64,000 nt of DNA from an uncultured Flammeovirgaceae bacterium (GTDB lineage Bacteria > Bacteroidota > Bacteroidia > Cytophagales > Cyclobacteriaceae), in contig CAJWQD010000003.1 of NCBI GenBank assembly GCA_913045135.1, positions 1 to 64,000 on the forward strand. Reading direction: 5' to 3'. Below the pieces are notes generated by a model that worked only from the letters and a program-made list of their open reading frames with translations, did not search any database and was not told the origin of the DNA. Positions 36,224 through 45,700 of the stretch are shown in pieces. Within the stretch, counting starts at the first letter, position 1, and every line of letters begins with the position of its first letter. A program made the translations under genes and the position numbers.

Positions 36224-37168
36224 TTGCTCAAAAAAATATTTACTTTAGAGAACATACCCTTGGTTGATTTTCTTGGAACAGAAAATGTCAATATTAATGA
36301 GATCATATCGGCTTTTCCAGATACCAAAATTATCTCAAGAGGTAATGAAATCACTGTTCAAGGAGCAGCTCCTCAATTAGTTAAGATCAATGAAATTTTA
36401 AATGCATTGACTCTTCATTATCACAAATATGGAAATCTCACTCAGGATCATGTGATTTCGTATTTGATGGATGAAAATCATTTAAATGAGAAAGATGATT
36501 TGGGAGAAATTTTAGTTTATGGTACAAGGGGAATTAAAATTAGGTCAAAGTCGGCAAATCAAAGAGAACTGGTTATTGCTGTACAGAAAAATGATTTGGT
36601 TTTTGCCTTGGGACCTGCAGGAACTGGTAAAACCTACATATCAGTTGCCTTAGCAGTTAAAGCATTGAAAAACAAAGAGGTAAAAAAAATAATTATTACT
36701 CGTCCAGCGGTTGAGGCCGGTGAAAGTTTAGGGTTTTTACCGGGAGATTTAAAGGATAAAATAGATCCCTATTTAAGACCGATCTATGATGCTTTGAGTG
36801 ACATGATTCCTGCAGAAAAACTAAAATTTTATCAGGAAAATAATATTATTGAGATTGCTCCCTTGGCTTATATGAGAGGTAGAACACTTAATAATGCATT
36901 TATTTTACTAGATGAAGCTCAAAATGCCACACAAAGTCAGATCAAAATGTTTCTAACACGGATGGGTCCTAGTTCAAAGGTAATTGTAACAGGCGATAAG
37001 TCTCAAATCGATTTACCCCAAAAACAAAAATCAGGATTATTAGAAGTTTTGGAGGTGCTCAAGGAGACGAAAAATATTGGATTTGTCCATCTTGATGAGA
37101 AAGATGTACTTAGACACCGTCTTGTAAAAAGTATAATCAAAGCGTATCGCAGGCATTATGAATTATAA
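36224..37168 (+). CDS. PhoH-family ATPase
   Basis: 314 residues, P-loop ATPase of the PhoH/PhoL type. An N-terminal KH-like RNA-binding region is followed by the ATPase core: Walker A GPAGTGKT at about 130-137, the hallmark RPAVEAGESLGFLPGDLKDK, Walker B AFILLDEAQNAT and VTGDKSQIDLP. The start is TTG at 36224: a stop lies a few codons upstream and no ATG occurs before residue ~80, which would be far too late. Members are linked to RNA handling and rRNA maturation. Its last 11 bases overlap the GNAT gene, so the two are coupled. Confidence 0.92.
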   Translation: MLKKIFTLENIPLVDFLGTENVNINEIISAFPDTKIISRGNEITVQGAAPQLVKINEILNALTLHYHKYGNLTQDHVISYLMDENHLNEKDDLGEILVYGTRGIKIRSKSANQRELVIAVQKNDLVFALGPAGTGKTYISVALAVKALKNKEVKKIIITRPAVEAGESLGFLPGDLKDKIDPYLRPIYDALSDMIPAEKLKFYQENNIIEIAPLAYMRGRTLNNAFILLDEAQNATQSQIKMFLTRMGPSSKVIVTGDKSQIDLPQKQKSGLLEVLEVLKETKNIGFVHLDEKDVLRHRLVKSIIKAYRRHYEL

Positions 37169-37595
37169 GGTTGTACCGGTAGATTCAGCTTACCTACTGC
37201 GTAAATCTTTTGAAGTAAGACAACTTGTTTTTGTGAATGAGCAAGGTCTTTCTGAGGTGATTGTACATGAGGACCCGAATAAATCGGCACATTACTTTGT
37301 GGCTATAGATGTAGATGGTAATGCCTTGGGTACCGCGCGCTGGAGGATAACTTCTGAAGGTGTGAAGCTTGAAAGGTTTGCAGTATTACAAGCCTATAGA
37401 AATAATGGTTTGGGTAGAGATTTGTTAAAATCTATTTTGAATGATATTAAAAGCAAATTTGGTTCGGAAGTGCTTGTTTATTTAAATGCACAATTGAAAG
37501 CTGTAAACCTATATGGCCACCAAGGATTTTTACCGGTTGGCCCGAGATTTATAGAAGCGGATATTATCCATCAAAAGATGGCTCGGACACTTTAA
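37158..37595 (+). CDS. GNAT-family N-acetyltransferase
   Basis: 145 residues. The GNAT fold is shown by RKSFEVRQLVFVNEQGLSE at the start, LERFAVLQAYRNNGLGRDLLKSIL (acetyl-CoA pyrophosphate loop RNNGLG) at about 75-98 and AQLKAVNLYGHQGFLPVGPRF near the end. It is cytoplasmic and its substrate is unknown; ElaA-type members are the closest I can think of. It overlaps phoH by 11 bases. Confidence 0.88.
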   Translation: MNYKVVPVDSAYLLRKSFEVRQLVFVNEQGLSEVIVHEDPNKSAHYFVAIDVDGNALGTARWRITSEGVKLERFAVLQAYRNNGLGRDLLKSILNDIKSKFGSEVLVYLNAQLKAVNLYGHQGFLPVGPRFIEADIIHQKMARTL

Positions 37596-38063
37596 ATATT
37601 AAAAGTATCATTTTATCATACTCTGTCAAAGAAAAATCGAAATTTTTTATAAGTTAAGTTATATTGCTTGAAATGCCATGATTGAATGTAAATATGGAAT
37701 GCCTATTCTTTTTTGTAATATTCATTAAGTATTTACTTCGATATATGGTTCTATGATTTCTATTTTGATCTTGCCCTGATAATCTTTTTCATCTTATTTT
37801 GATTATCGATTTTTTACTTTTTCCTTGTTTGAAAGAATTAATTATTTTCGTTGGAATTATGAGCATGTTGATGATCGGTTTGGTTTGATATGTCTTTGCT
37901 TTGATACTGATAAAATCATTAATAAATTTATCATATGAACTTTCAAGTACATATGTGCGAAATAAGATGGCTATTGAGCGGAGAATTGTGGTTGCAGGAA
38001 CTGATATTATTTTTCAATATTTTTACAAAATAGAGCTAAAAGGAATATTTAATTTGAACAAGT
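37596..38063. other. Non-coding stretch between the GNAT gene and recQ
   Basis: 468 A/T-rich bases, no frame longer than a few dozen codons that looks protein-like, no RNA gene, no repeats and no clear terminator recognised. It must contain the recQ promoter. Confidence 0.4.
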
Positions 38064-39800
38064 TTGACTGATCCGAAAGATATATTGCGTACTTATTGGG
38101 GTTTTGAACATTTTAGGGAATCTCAACTTGAAATTATTGATTCTGTACTAAAAGATCAAAATACTCTTGCATTATTACCCACCGGTGGAGGAAAGTCAAT
38201 TTGCTTTCAAATTCCTGGATTGATACTTGATGGTGTTACCCTTGTGGTCACTCCACTGATTGCTTTGATGGTTGATCAAGTAAATGAGCTCAAAAATAAA
38301 AATATTAAAGCAGTAGCTATTCATGGGGGCTTATCTCCTCGAGAAATTGATATTCTTTTAGATAACTGTATTTATGGAGGTATTAAATTTCTCTATGTCT
38401 CTCCTGAAAGATTGACTACAGAGCTTTTTTTGGCTAGAGTAGAAAAAATGGTAATTTCTTTGTTCGTAATCGATGAGGCCCATTGTATCTCTCAATGGGG
38501 TCATGATTTCAGACCTTATTATTTAAAAATAAAAGATTTTATAGTGTTATTTCCCATAGCCAAGCTTATTGCATTGACGGCTTCTGCTACTGAGGTTGTA
38601 AAAAAGGACATCATCAATCAGCTTGAGATGGTGGATCCTAAAGTATTTCAGAATAGTTATGTCAGATCCAATCTTTCCTTTGTTGTATTCAAAGGAGAAA
38701 ATAAACTGCAAAAGGTATTTGAGATACTCAATAAAGTAGCAGGGTCCTCTATTATATACGTGAGGAGTCGAAAGAGAGCTGAACAGGTTGCGAGAGATCT
38801 AAATCAAAAAGGTATTTCTGCGCGATTTTATCATGCAGGCTTATCCTATAATGAAAGAAATCAAAGACAAGCCGAATGGACACAATCTAAATTAAGGGTA
38901 ATGGTAGCAACTAATGCTTTTGGGATGGGAATTAATAAGCCAGATGTACGCACGGTGCTGCATCTGGATTTACCCCAAACGTTGGAAGCCTATTACCAAG
39001 AAGCAGGAAGGGCAGGTCGAGATGGCATGAAAGCTTATGCAGTACTCTTTTTTAGTAAACAAGATATCATTCAGACAGAAAAGCGTATTTTTCAGGCATC
39101 AGTGGACATTAAATTTATTAAACGTGTTTATCAAGCCATCTCAAATAGGTATAAGTTGGCAATTGGAAGTGGAGCAGGATTAAGTTTTGATTTTGCTTAT
39201 TTTGATTTTATCGATGATTTTGAGTTACCCTCTCATCCTACTATTGTTGCGCTAAGGAAGCTACAAAATGCTGGTCTTATTCAACTGACAGAAAATATTT
39301 ATCAAAAGTCCAAGATCTCGATGTTGATGCAAAGAGAGATACTGTATCAGTTTCAGTTAACTCATGCTTCACTTAACCCCTTGATTAAAGTACTTTTTAG
39401 ACTGTATGGGGGTGAGCTTTATACAAGTTATATGATGATCGATGAAGAAGATATCGCCCGTATTTTGAAAATCAACTTAAAAAAATTAAAAGAGCAATTG
39501 CATTTTTTGCATGATTATCAAGTAATAGATTATAGAAAAACAAACTTTAAGCCGCAAATTGAATTTATTAAGGGACGATTAGACTTAGGATCCTTACCCA
39601 TTCAATCGGTTGATTTGAAGAAAATGAATAAGCAGGTTGTTGACAAATTTGGTCATGTAGTACGTTATGTAAACACAGATTATGCGTGTAGGACTAGAAT
39701 GCTTCTAGATTATTTTGGTGAGCATATGAATTTTGGATGTGGCATTTGTGATTTTTGTCTCACTAAAATAAAAAATAATGACGGAGTTAAATCTTTTTGA
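38064..39800 (+). CDS. RecQ-family ATP-dependent DNA helicase (short form)
   Basis: 578 residues. 3'-5' DNA helicase for repair and recombination. Walker A LPTGGGKS at about 38-45, DEAH box at 137 (VIDEAHCISQWGHDF), the aromatic-rich loop just after it, TASAT, and motif VI YYQEAGRAGRDG. The C-terminal zinc site is seen in YACRTRMLLDYFGE...CGICDFC. There is no HRDC domain, so it is shorter than E. coli RecQ, which is common in this phylum. Start TTG at 38064: a stop lies three codons upstream and the protein begins TDPKDILRTYWGFEHFRESQ, the usual family start. It stands alone. Confidence 0.93.
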   Translation: MTDPKDILRTYWGFEHFRESQLEIIDSVLKDQNTLALLPTGGGKSICFQIPGLILDGVTLVVTPLIALMVDQVNELKNKNIKAVAIHGGLSPREIDILLDNCIYGGIKFLYVSPERLTTELFLARVEKMVISLFVIDEAHCISQWGHDFRPYYLKIKDFIVLFPIAKLIALTASATEVVKKDIINQLEMVDPKVFQNSYVRSNLSFVVFKGENKLQKVFEILNKVAGSSIIYVRSRKRAEQVARDLNQKGISARFYHAGLSYNERNQRQAEWTQSKLRVMVATNAFGMGINKPDVRTVLHLDLPQTLEAYYQEAGRAGRDGMKAYAVLFFSKQDIIQTEKRIFQASVDIKFIKRVYQAISNRYKLAIGSGAGLSFDFAYFDFIDDFELPSHPTIVALRKLQNAGLIQLTENIYQKSKISMLMQREILYQFQLTHASLNPLIKVLFRLYGGELYTSYMMIDEEDIARILKINLKKLKEQLHFLHDYQVIDYRKTNFKPQIEFIKGRLDLGSLPIQSVDLKKMNKQVVDKFGHVVRYVNTDYACRTRMLLDYFGEHMNFGCGICDFCLTKIKNNDGVKSF

Positions 39801-39968
39801 AAATATTCAGTCCTTATTTTGTTAAGGAATTGATATATATGCCTCATTCGTTTTTTTAAATTTTTCATGGATTATGTTATATCATTAACGAGGTATTTTA
39901 GTAGATGAAAATAAGATTTATCTTGAGGAAGACGACTATAAAAAGACCATAATTTTTAGCTAAAGTCA

Positions 39969-41156
39969 TTAATTTTCTAATATTGCCAGCCCGGGCAACG
40001 TTTTTCCTTCCATATACTCTAATAAAGCTCCTCCACCCGTTGAAACATAGGATACTTTATTACCAAAACCTAAATTATTGATGGCGGATGCAGAATCTCC
40101 TCCTCCAATGAGTGAGAAACTACCATTTTGAGTGGCGCTCACTACAGCCTCTGCAATAGCCTCGGTGCCAACAGCAAAATTGTGAAATTCAAAAACTCCC
40201 ATGGGACCATTCCAAAGAATTGTTTTTGATTTTTTAATTATATTCTCAAATGCGTAAATACTTTGAGGACCGATATCTAGCCCCTCCCAGTTATAAGGAA
40301 TTTCTCCAGATTTGACAATCTGACGCTTCGCATTATTACTGAAATCATCGGCAATTACATTGTCAAGGGGGAGGCAAAGATTTACGTTTTTGACTTTAGC
40401 TTTTTCAATTAGTTCAAGAGTATATGCTTTTCTGTTATCTTCACACAAAGACTTACCGATGGCTCCCCCTTGTGCTTTTATAAAGGTGTATGACATTCCA
40501 CCACCAATTATGAGATTATCTACTTTATCTAAAAGCTTTTCAATGATCATGATTTTATCTGAAATTTTAGCCCCACCCACGATAGCTGTGAAAGGTCGGT
40601 TTGGGTCCTCAAGTACTTTATTGGCATATGCTAATTCGTTTCCCATGATATATCCAGCACATTTATCCTCAAAAAATTGTGCCACAATGGTTGTAGAGGC
40701 ATGTGCTCGATGTGCTGTTCCAAAGGCATCATTTACATAAATATCGCCTAGTTTTGCTAATTTGATAGCAAAATCCTGATCACCTTGGGTTTCTTCTTGA
40801 TAGAATCTGACATTTTCAAGAAGTATAATTTCTCCCGTTCCAAGTGTTTTAGATAGCTCTGATGCTAAGGATCCGATACAGTCTCCGGCAAACTTTACTT
40901 CTATACCGAGTTTTTCTTGTAGATTAGGGATAATATGTCTTAACGAAAATTTATCTTCTGGACCCTTTTCTGGTCTACCAAGGTGGCTCATAAGAATGAC
41001 AGAACCTCCTTCGTTTATGATTTTTTTGATGGTGGGTATCGCAGCAATAATTCGAGTTTCATCTGTGACTATAAGTTCGTTATTCAAGGGGACATTAAAA
41101 TCAACCCTCAATAATGCCTTACGATTTCTAAAATTATAATCATCTATATTTCTCAT
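39969..41156 (-). CDS. pgk: Phosphoglycerate kinase
   Basis: 395 residues, glycolysis: 1,3-bisphosphoglycerate + ADP to 3-phosphoglycerate + ATP, cytoplasmic. The motifs ALLRVDFNVPLN, MSHLGRPEKGPE, VNDAFGTAHRAHASTT, AIVGGAKISDK, the nucleotide-binding WNGPMGVFEF and the C-terminal SLIGGGDSA...STGGGALLE are all intact. Length is as expected for bacterial Pgk. It is not clustered with gap or other glycolytic genes here. The start at 41156 fits; an A/T-rich leader lies upstream before the Sua5 gene. Confidence 0.98.
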   Translation of the reverse strand: MRNIDDYNFRNRKALLRVDFNVPLNNELIVTDETRIIAAIPTIKKIINEGGSVILMSHLGRPEKGPEDKFSLRHIIPNLQEKLGIEVKFAGDCIGSLASELSKTLGTGEIILLENVRFYQEETQGDQDFAIKLAKLGDIYVNDAFGTAHRAHASTTIVAQFFEDKCAGYIMGNELAYANKVLEDPNRPFTAIVGGAKISDKIMIIEKLLDKVDNLIIGGGMSYTFIKAQGGAIGKSLCEDNRKAYTLELIEKAKVKNVNLCLPLDNVIADDFSNNAKRQIVKSGEIPYNWEGLDIGPQSIYAFENIIKKSKTILWNGPMGVFEFHNFAVGTEAIAEAVVSATQNGSFSLIGGGDSASAINNLGFGNKVSYVSTGGGALLEYMEGKTLPGLAILEN

Positions 41157-41219
41157 TTTTCTGAATATTTCATGAAAACAAAATTGTATCTATTTTTTTC
41201 AAATTAAAATTAATTTTGG

Positions 41220-42167
41220 TTAAAAATAAGAGGCACGTTTTAAACGATCATTTATAGCTTTTCCAATGCCTTTTTGTGGTACATATTCTCCTAAAATGAG
41301 GTCGATATCTTCGTTATCTAAAGTCCTCAATGCACTGAAAAAGTTCTCAGCAGCCTCATTAATATCGCCGTTTGCTGACAAAACAATATTCTTGTTGGAA
41401 TTAGAATATATTTTTGAAAAAGAGAGAATACCTATTTTTGAGTTTGCGTGTTCTAAAAGGAGGTCATCTAACTTACCTATAATGAATTTTTTTTTTGGTG
41501 CATAGTGACTGTCCAGCTGTCCTGGTCCATTGGGTTTAGCCTCTGTAGTATTTCGAACTATTACTTCACCAAAAGTTTGAAGTTTTTCAAGATCAAGTCC
41601 TCCCAATCGATGTACGCAAATGACTTTCCCTTCAATGGACACAATGGTGGATTCCAAACCAATGTTAGCTGGTCCCCCTTCGAGAATATAAGGAATTTTT
41701 TCCCCTAACTGGCGGTCAACATGTCCGGAGGTAGTGGGGGATATATAGCCAAATGGATTGGCACTCGGAGCGGCCAATGGAAAATTTATTTTTTTTAGTA
41801 ATTCTAGTGTGATAGGATGATCGGGTACTCTGATGGCCATTTTTTCTAAACCTGATGTGAGCATATCAGGCACATGTTTTCGTTTTGGCAAAAGTAGAGT
41901 CAAGGGACCTGGCCAAAATCGCTCAGCCAAATTATAGGCGAGTTTTGGAATTGAATCGACTAACGTTGAGGCGTCGGCGATATTATTTACATGTGTGATT
42001 AATGGATCAAAACTTGGCCGGTCTTTAGTGGTATATATTTTAGCTATGGCGATGGGGTCCAGTGCATTACCCGCTAACCCATATACGGTCTCTGTTGGAA
42101 TGGCTACAAGTTCATTTTTCTTTAGTAGTCGAGATGCTTTGGATATATCAGTGCCAATTTCAGCCAT
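41220..42167 (-). CDS. L-threonylcarbamoyladenylate synthase (Sua5/YrdC type)
   Basis: 315 residues, makes threonylcarbamoyl-AMP for the t6A37 modification of ANN-decoding tRNAs. The YrdC domain occupies about 8-200 (NELVAIPTETVYGLAGNALDP, KDRPSFDPLITH, FWPGPLTLLLPKR, IRVPDHPI, PLAAPSANPFGYISPT, GLESTIVS). The linker GPGQLDSHYAPKKK and the extra C-terminal domain mark the longer Sua5 form instead of the short TsaC. I chose ATG at 42167; the frame also runs to an upstream start at 42230, but this adds 21 non-conserved residues and overlaps the divergent small membrane gene. Confidence 0.93.
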   Translation of the reverse strand: MAEIGTDISKASRLLKKNELVAIPTETVYGLAGNALDPIAIAKIYTTKDRPSFDPLITHVNNIADASTLVDSIPKLAYNLAERFWPGPLTLLLPKRKHVPDMLTSGLEKMAIRVPDHPITLELLKKINFPLAAPSANPFGYISPTTSGHVDRQLGEKIPYILEGGPANIGLESTIVSIEGKVICVHRLGGLDLEKLQTFGEVIVRNTTEAKPNGPGQLDSHYAPKKKFIIGKLDDLLLEHANSKIGILSFSKIYSNSNKNIVLSANGDINEAAENFFSALRTLDNEDIDLILGEYVPQKGIGKAINDRLKRASYF

Positions 42168-42221
42168 GGATTTGATGAGGATATAATTTTCTAATATATT
42201 TACAATTTGAAACAATAAAAT

Positions 42222-42389
42222 ATGGATCAAAGGAAGAAAAACTTAATAAGATTTGCCTCAATATTGTTAGTTTTGATAGGTGTTTTGGAAAAATTAGAGA
42301 TTGTTCATTTGGATATTTTTTCTGATAATGGTGCTTTTTGGGTCCTGATTACCGCTTATGGGATGATCATTATTACATTAAAAAAATAG
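42222..42389 (+). CDS. Small membrane protein (55 residues)
   Basis: MDQRKKNLIRFASILLVLIG begins a 55-residue frame with a positively charged start, one clear hydrophobic helix (about 10-25), a short polar stretch and a second hydrophobic segment (AFWVLITAYGMIIITL), ending KK. Charge pattern and two-helix layout look like a genuine small inner membrane protein, inside-out orientation as expected from the positive-inside rule. It is divergent from the Sua5 gene with 54 bases between the starts. I do not recognise the family. Confidence 0.6.
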   Translation: MDQRKKNLIRFASILLVLIGVLEKLEIVHLDIFSDNGAFWVLITAYGMIIITLKK

Positions 42390-42769
42390 CCTAATCATTC
42401 AATACTAAAATTTATTTCTTCATTTGTTTAAGTGAACAAGCTACAGCTGCTAGGCTATCTTTATTTTCAGTCTATTTCTCGTCTCTAAGAAATAGAAAAG
42501 ATTTCAAACTTCGTAAAATAATTTACCATCTCTTTACAGTTCCCCATTTTTCAAATACAATTTTTGACATCTCTCGTTTTCTTTCGTAGTGGAAAGTACA
42601 ACTTCTGAACTACAAATAAAAAATTCTGAGTCATTTATCTACTATATTCTTAGTGTATTGAAAAGCTGTGACATTGTCCAAGATGGATGGCTAATTGAAG
42701 AGCAGACGATCAAAGCATAGTTCAATTTGATATTTTCATATTTTCTTTTTGATTATTCATTACATTTCA
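42390..42769. other. Non-coding stretch with a possible gene remnant
   Basis: 380 bases between the small membrane gene and the end of the T9SS protein gene. A + strand frame of about 50 codons (42569-42721; GTG at 42590) reads SESFIYYILSVLKSCDIVQDGWLI..., which has protein-like composition and may be the tail of a lost gene. No tRNA, repeat or clear terminator was seen. Confidence 0.35.
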
Positions 42770-45700
42770 TCATCTAATTAAAGAGATTGATCCATATTGA
42801 GTCTGAATACCTAAGTTTGGTTTTTCTATATGGGTGAATTTAATTACATATGAATAAGTAGCGGGACCCATTATTTGGTCATTATAGGTACCATCCCAAC
42901 TGAAATTTTTATCATTGGAGTAATAAATCTGCTCTCCCCACCTAGTATAGATAAATATCTCAAATTGATCGATAAATAAATTGGGATAAACAAAAAAATT
43001 CTCGTTCTGACTGTTTCCATTGGGACTGAATGCATTTGGTGCAAATATCTCAGGGCTACAGTCATTTATCCCTGCAATTAGAGGGGTAATCAGTACTGTA
43101 TCAGACTGAATACAGGGCCCATCATCACCAATTTCTTCAACAGTAACGTAATAAAATCCCGAATCCAATTCTGGTGTTATACTAATCGGAACATAAAGAT
43201 TATTTTCAGTATATACCGTATCATAGTTAGTGTCACTTATAAATACATTTACTGCTGAGGGCAGTGTTACTCCCGAAACTGTCAAACTCAAGTTTGCATC
43301 GATATCACAATCGGGAAGGTTATTTGCCGATAGTGAAAACAAAACTTCATCTTCAATAATAATTGGATTTTCCAAAATACAGTTAGAGACTAAGTTTGTG
43401 ATTTTATAATTATAAACACCGGCAGATAGTCCTCCCGAGACGGATATGGTGTCGGGACCATCAATCGACCCAAAAGTACTGATATTGGTGCCTTCAAAAT
43501 CATATCTGTAACTTCCTTCAGATGAAATTAAAAAAGAAAGAACAGCATCGTCTGTACCGCAGTTAGAGGGTGGCGTATAAATTGAACTGACCTTTGGTGC
43601 TGCCTGTATGGATATTAAAACGGTATCTGTATTACTACAACCTCCAAAAGTGTCGTCTTCTTTTGCATAAATGACATACTCAAAAATACCAGAAATTTCT
43701 GTAGATATAGTCTGTGTACTAGTCGTATCTCGGGCCTCCCCATTAATAGTCCATTGCTGCGTATTTAAATCACTTATATAACTGTTTAAATCAGGTGCGG
43801 AATCAAATTGACAATATTGTTGATCGATACCTAGATCAATATCTGGACGTCCATCTCCAATAAATATTTCCAATGTATCCGAAGAACAACCATCATCATT
43901 TATAATTGCCAAATTAAGGGTAATTGGATCAAAAATTTCGATGATTCTGGAAGTATCTCCGGATGACCAATAATAGTTATAATCAATGCGATCTTCATTC
44001 CATGCGGCAAGTTCCAAAGATCCTGTACAAATAGATGCAGATTCCGTAAGGTTTGGATTCACTGGAAGACTGTAAACCTCTAAGGTATCTGTGATCAAGC
44101 TGTCAAAGCCACATCTATTGGTAATGTTCAATGTGAAATACTGAAATCCCGCAGCACCATATTCATACTCTGTAGTTTGTTCATTGGTAGCATACAAAGT
44201 ATCAGTTTGAGACAATGAATCGTAAAAAACCCAAAAATATTCATCTAAAGCAGAACTACCTGATGCATAAAACTGAGTTGTAAGTCCAAAACATGCATTG
44301 ACATAAGAAGTTGCAGGATTTTGAAATGATGATCCTAAATTTTGGACAAAGCTAGGTAACCCCTTTCTACTGGTATGTCCCAGTAAATCAAAACCTTTAG
44401 CATTAAAGTTGGCGGCAGCACCTTCTAGTGATGGATTAGAAATGGTGCCGACTGATTGCCCCTGGTCAATGGCTAGGTAAATAATACTATTGGGTCCACG
44501 CTGCAGGGCGCCATGTATCCCCTCCGTAATGTAATCATCATATTTGCTTGATGTGATATGAATTATTTCATCTTCAGTTCCCAAGCTGTCAAGGTTAAAT
44601 TGAATTAATTCACTTACTGAGGATGTATAAACCTTAGAACCATCACTAGAAAAAGCTACTCCATAAAGATTATCTGTTGAACCAGTTTCGATTTGTCTGA
44701 CGTTTTTAAAATTCCCCGTTTGGTTATCAAAATCAAATATTTCTAGGGTATTTAGACCTGGAATTGTGTTGGAAAACAATTGAGCACCACTATTAAAGGT
44801 CATGTAACCAGAGGCATATTCAGGATGTTGTGCCTCTATAATACTTCCAATTGGAGTGTATACTGTAGCTTTAATGCCCTCGTCATCGATAAGATTGGCT
44901 CGGAAAGAATTATTACCAAATTCATGGGTAATCAACCAGGTATTCAAAGAAAATCCTGAAGAGGTAATTTTCTCAATACTTTGATCAAATAGTGGTAAAT
45001 TGCTTAAAACAACGGCACCTCTGGCTGAATCTTTTTTCATATCTACAACAGCATAAGTCATTGGGAAATTAGTACCATTAGCACCTACTTCTCCTACTGT
45101 AAATACATAGAACATTGTGACGTCGTTCATAAAAGGGATAATTAAAGTACCTTGACTACTTGTGCTGTCTCCAGAGAGACTTTGAAGACTGTCAGATAAG
45201 AATGGCATGATTTTGTGTAGTCTATTCCAAATGGTTTTTCCATTTGTATAAAACATTAAATTTCCTTGTGCATCATCTATGGTCGCACAACCTTCTAGTG
45301 AGTTCATTTGATTTTCATCATTAATTGGGACTGGTCCTTCGGTGAATTCAATTCCTGCAGTTTCTCCAAAATACCATTTATTCTGAATTTGGCGTTGTGC
45401 GCCGTATTCTGTCACTGAGGATTCTGCATATTTTGTACAACCTGAGGCACCGGTTATTTCTACCCAATAAATGCCTGCGGTATCGATATCAATGGTACTA
45501 CTAGTTTCTCCTGTACTCCACTGATATGAAATACCTTCTTGAGTATTTGGATCCAGGGTTAGGATTTCATTATCACAAATGGTTGTATCAGCGATCAAAT
45601 TCATTTCCATTTCTTCTGCAACGATATTAATTGATTTAGTGACACTTTGTATTTTTCCATTTAGCTCTGCGTAAAGGGTGACATTATAGCTGCTTGAAGA

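Noticed and set aside
39812-39835. TCCTTA/TAAGGA inverted repeat after recQ as a terminator
   Set aside because: Only six base pairs and no adjacent T-run.
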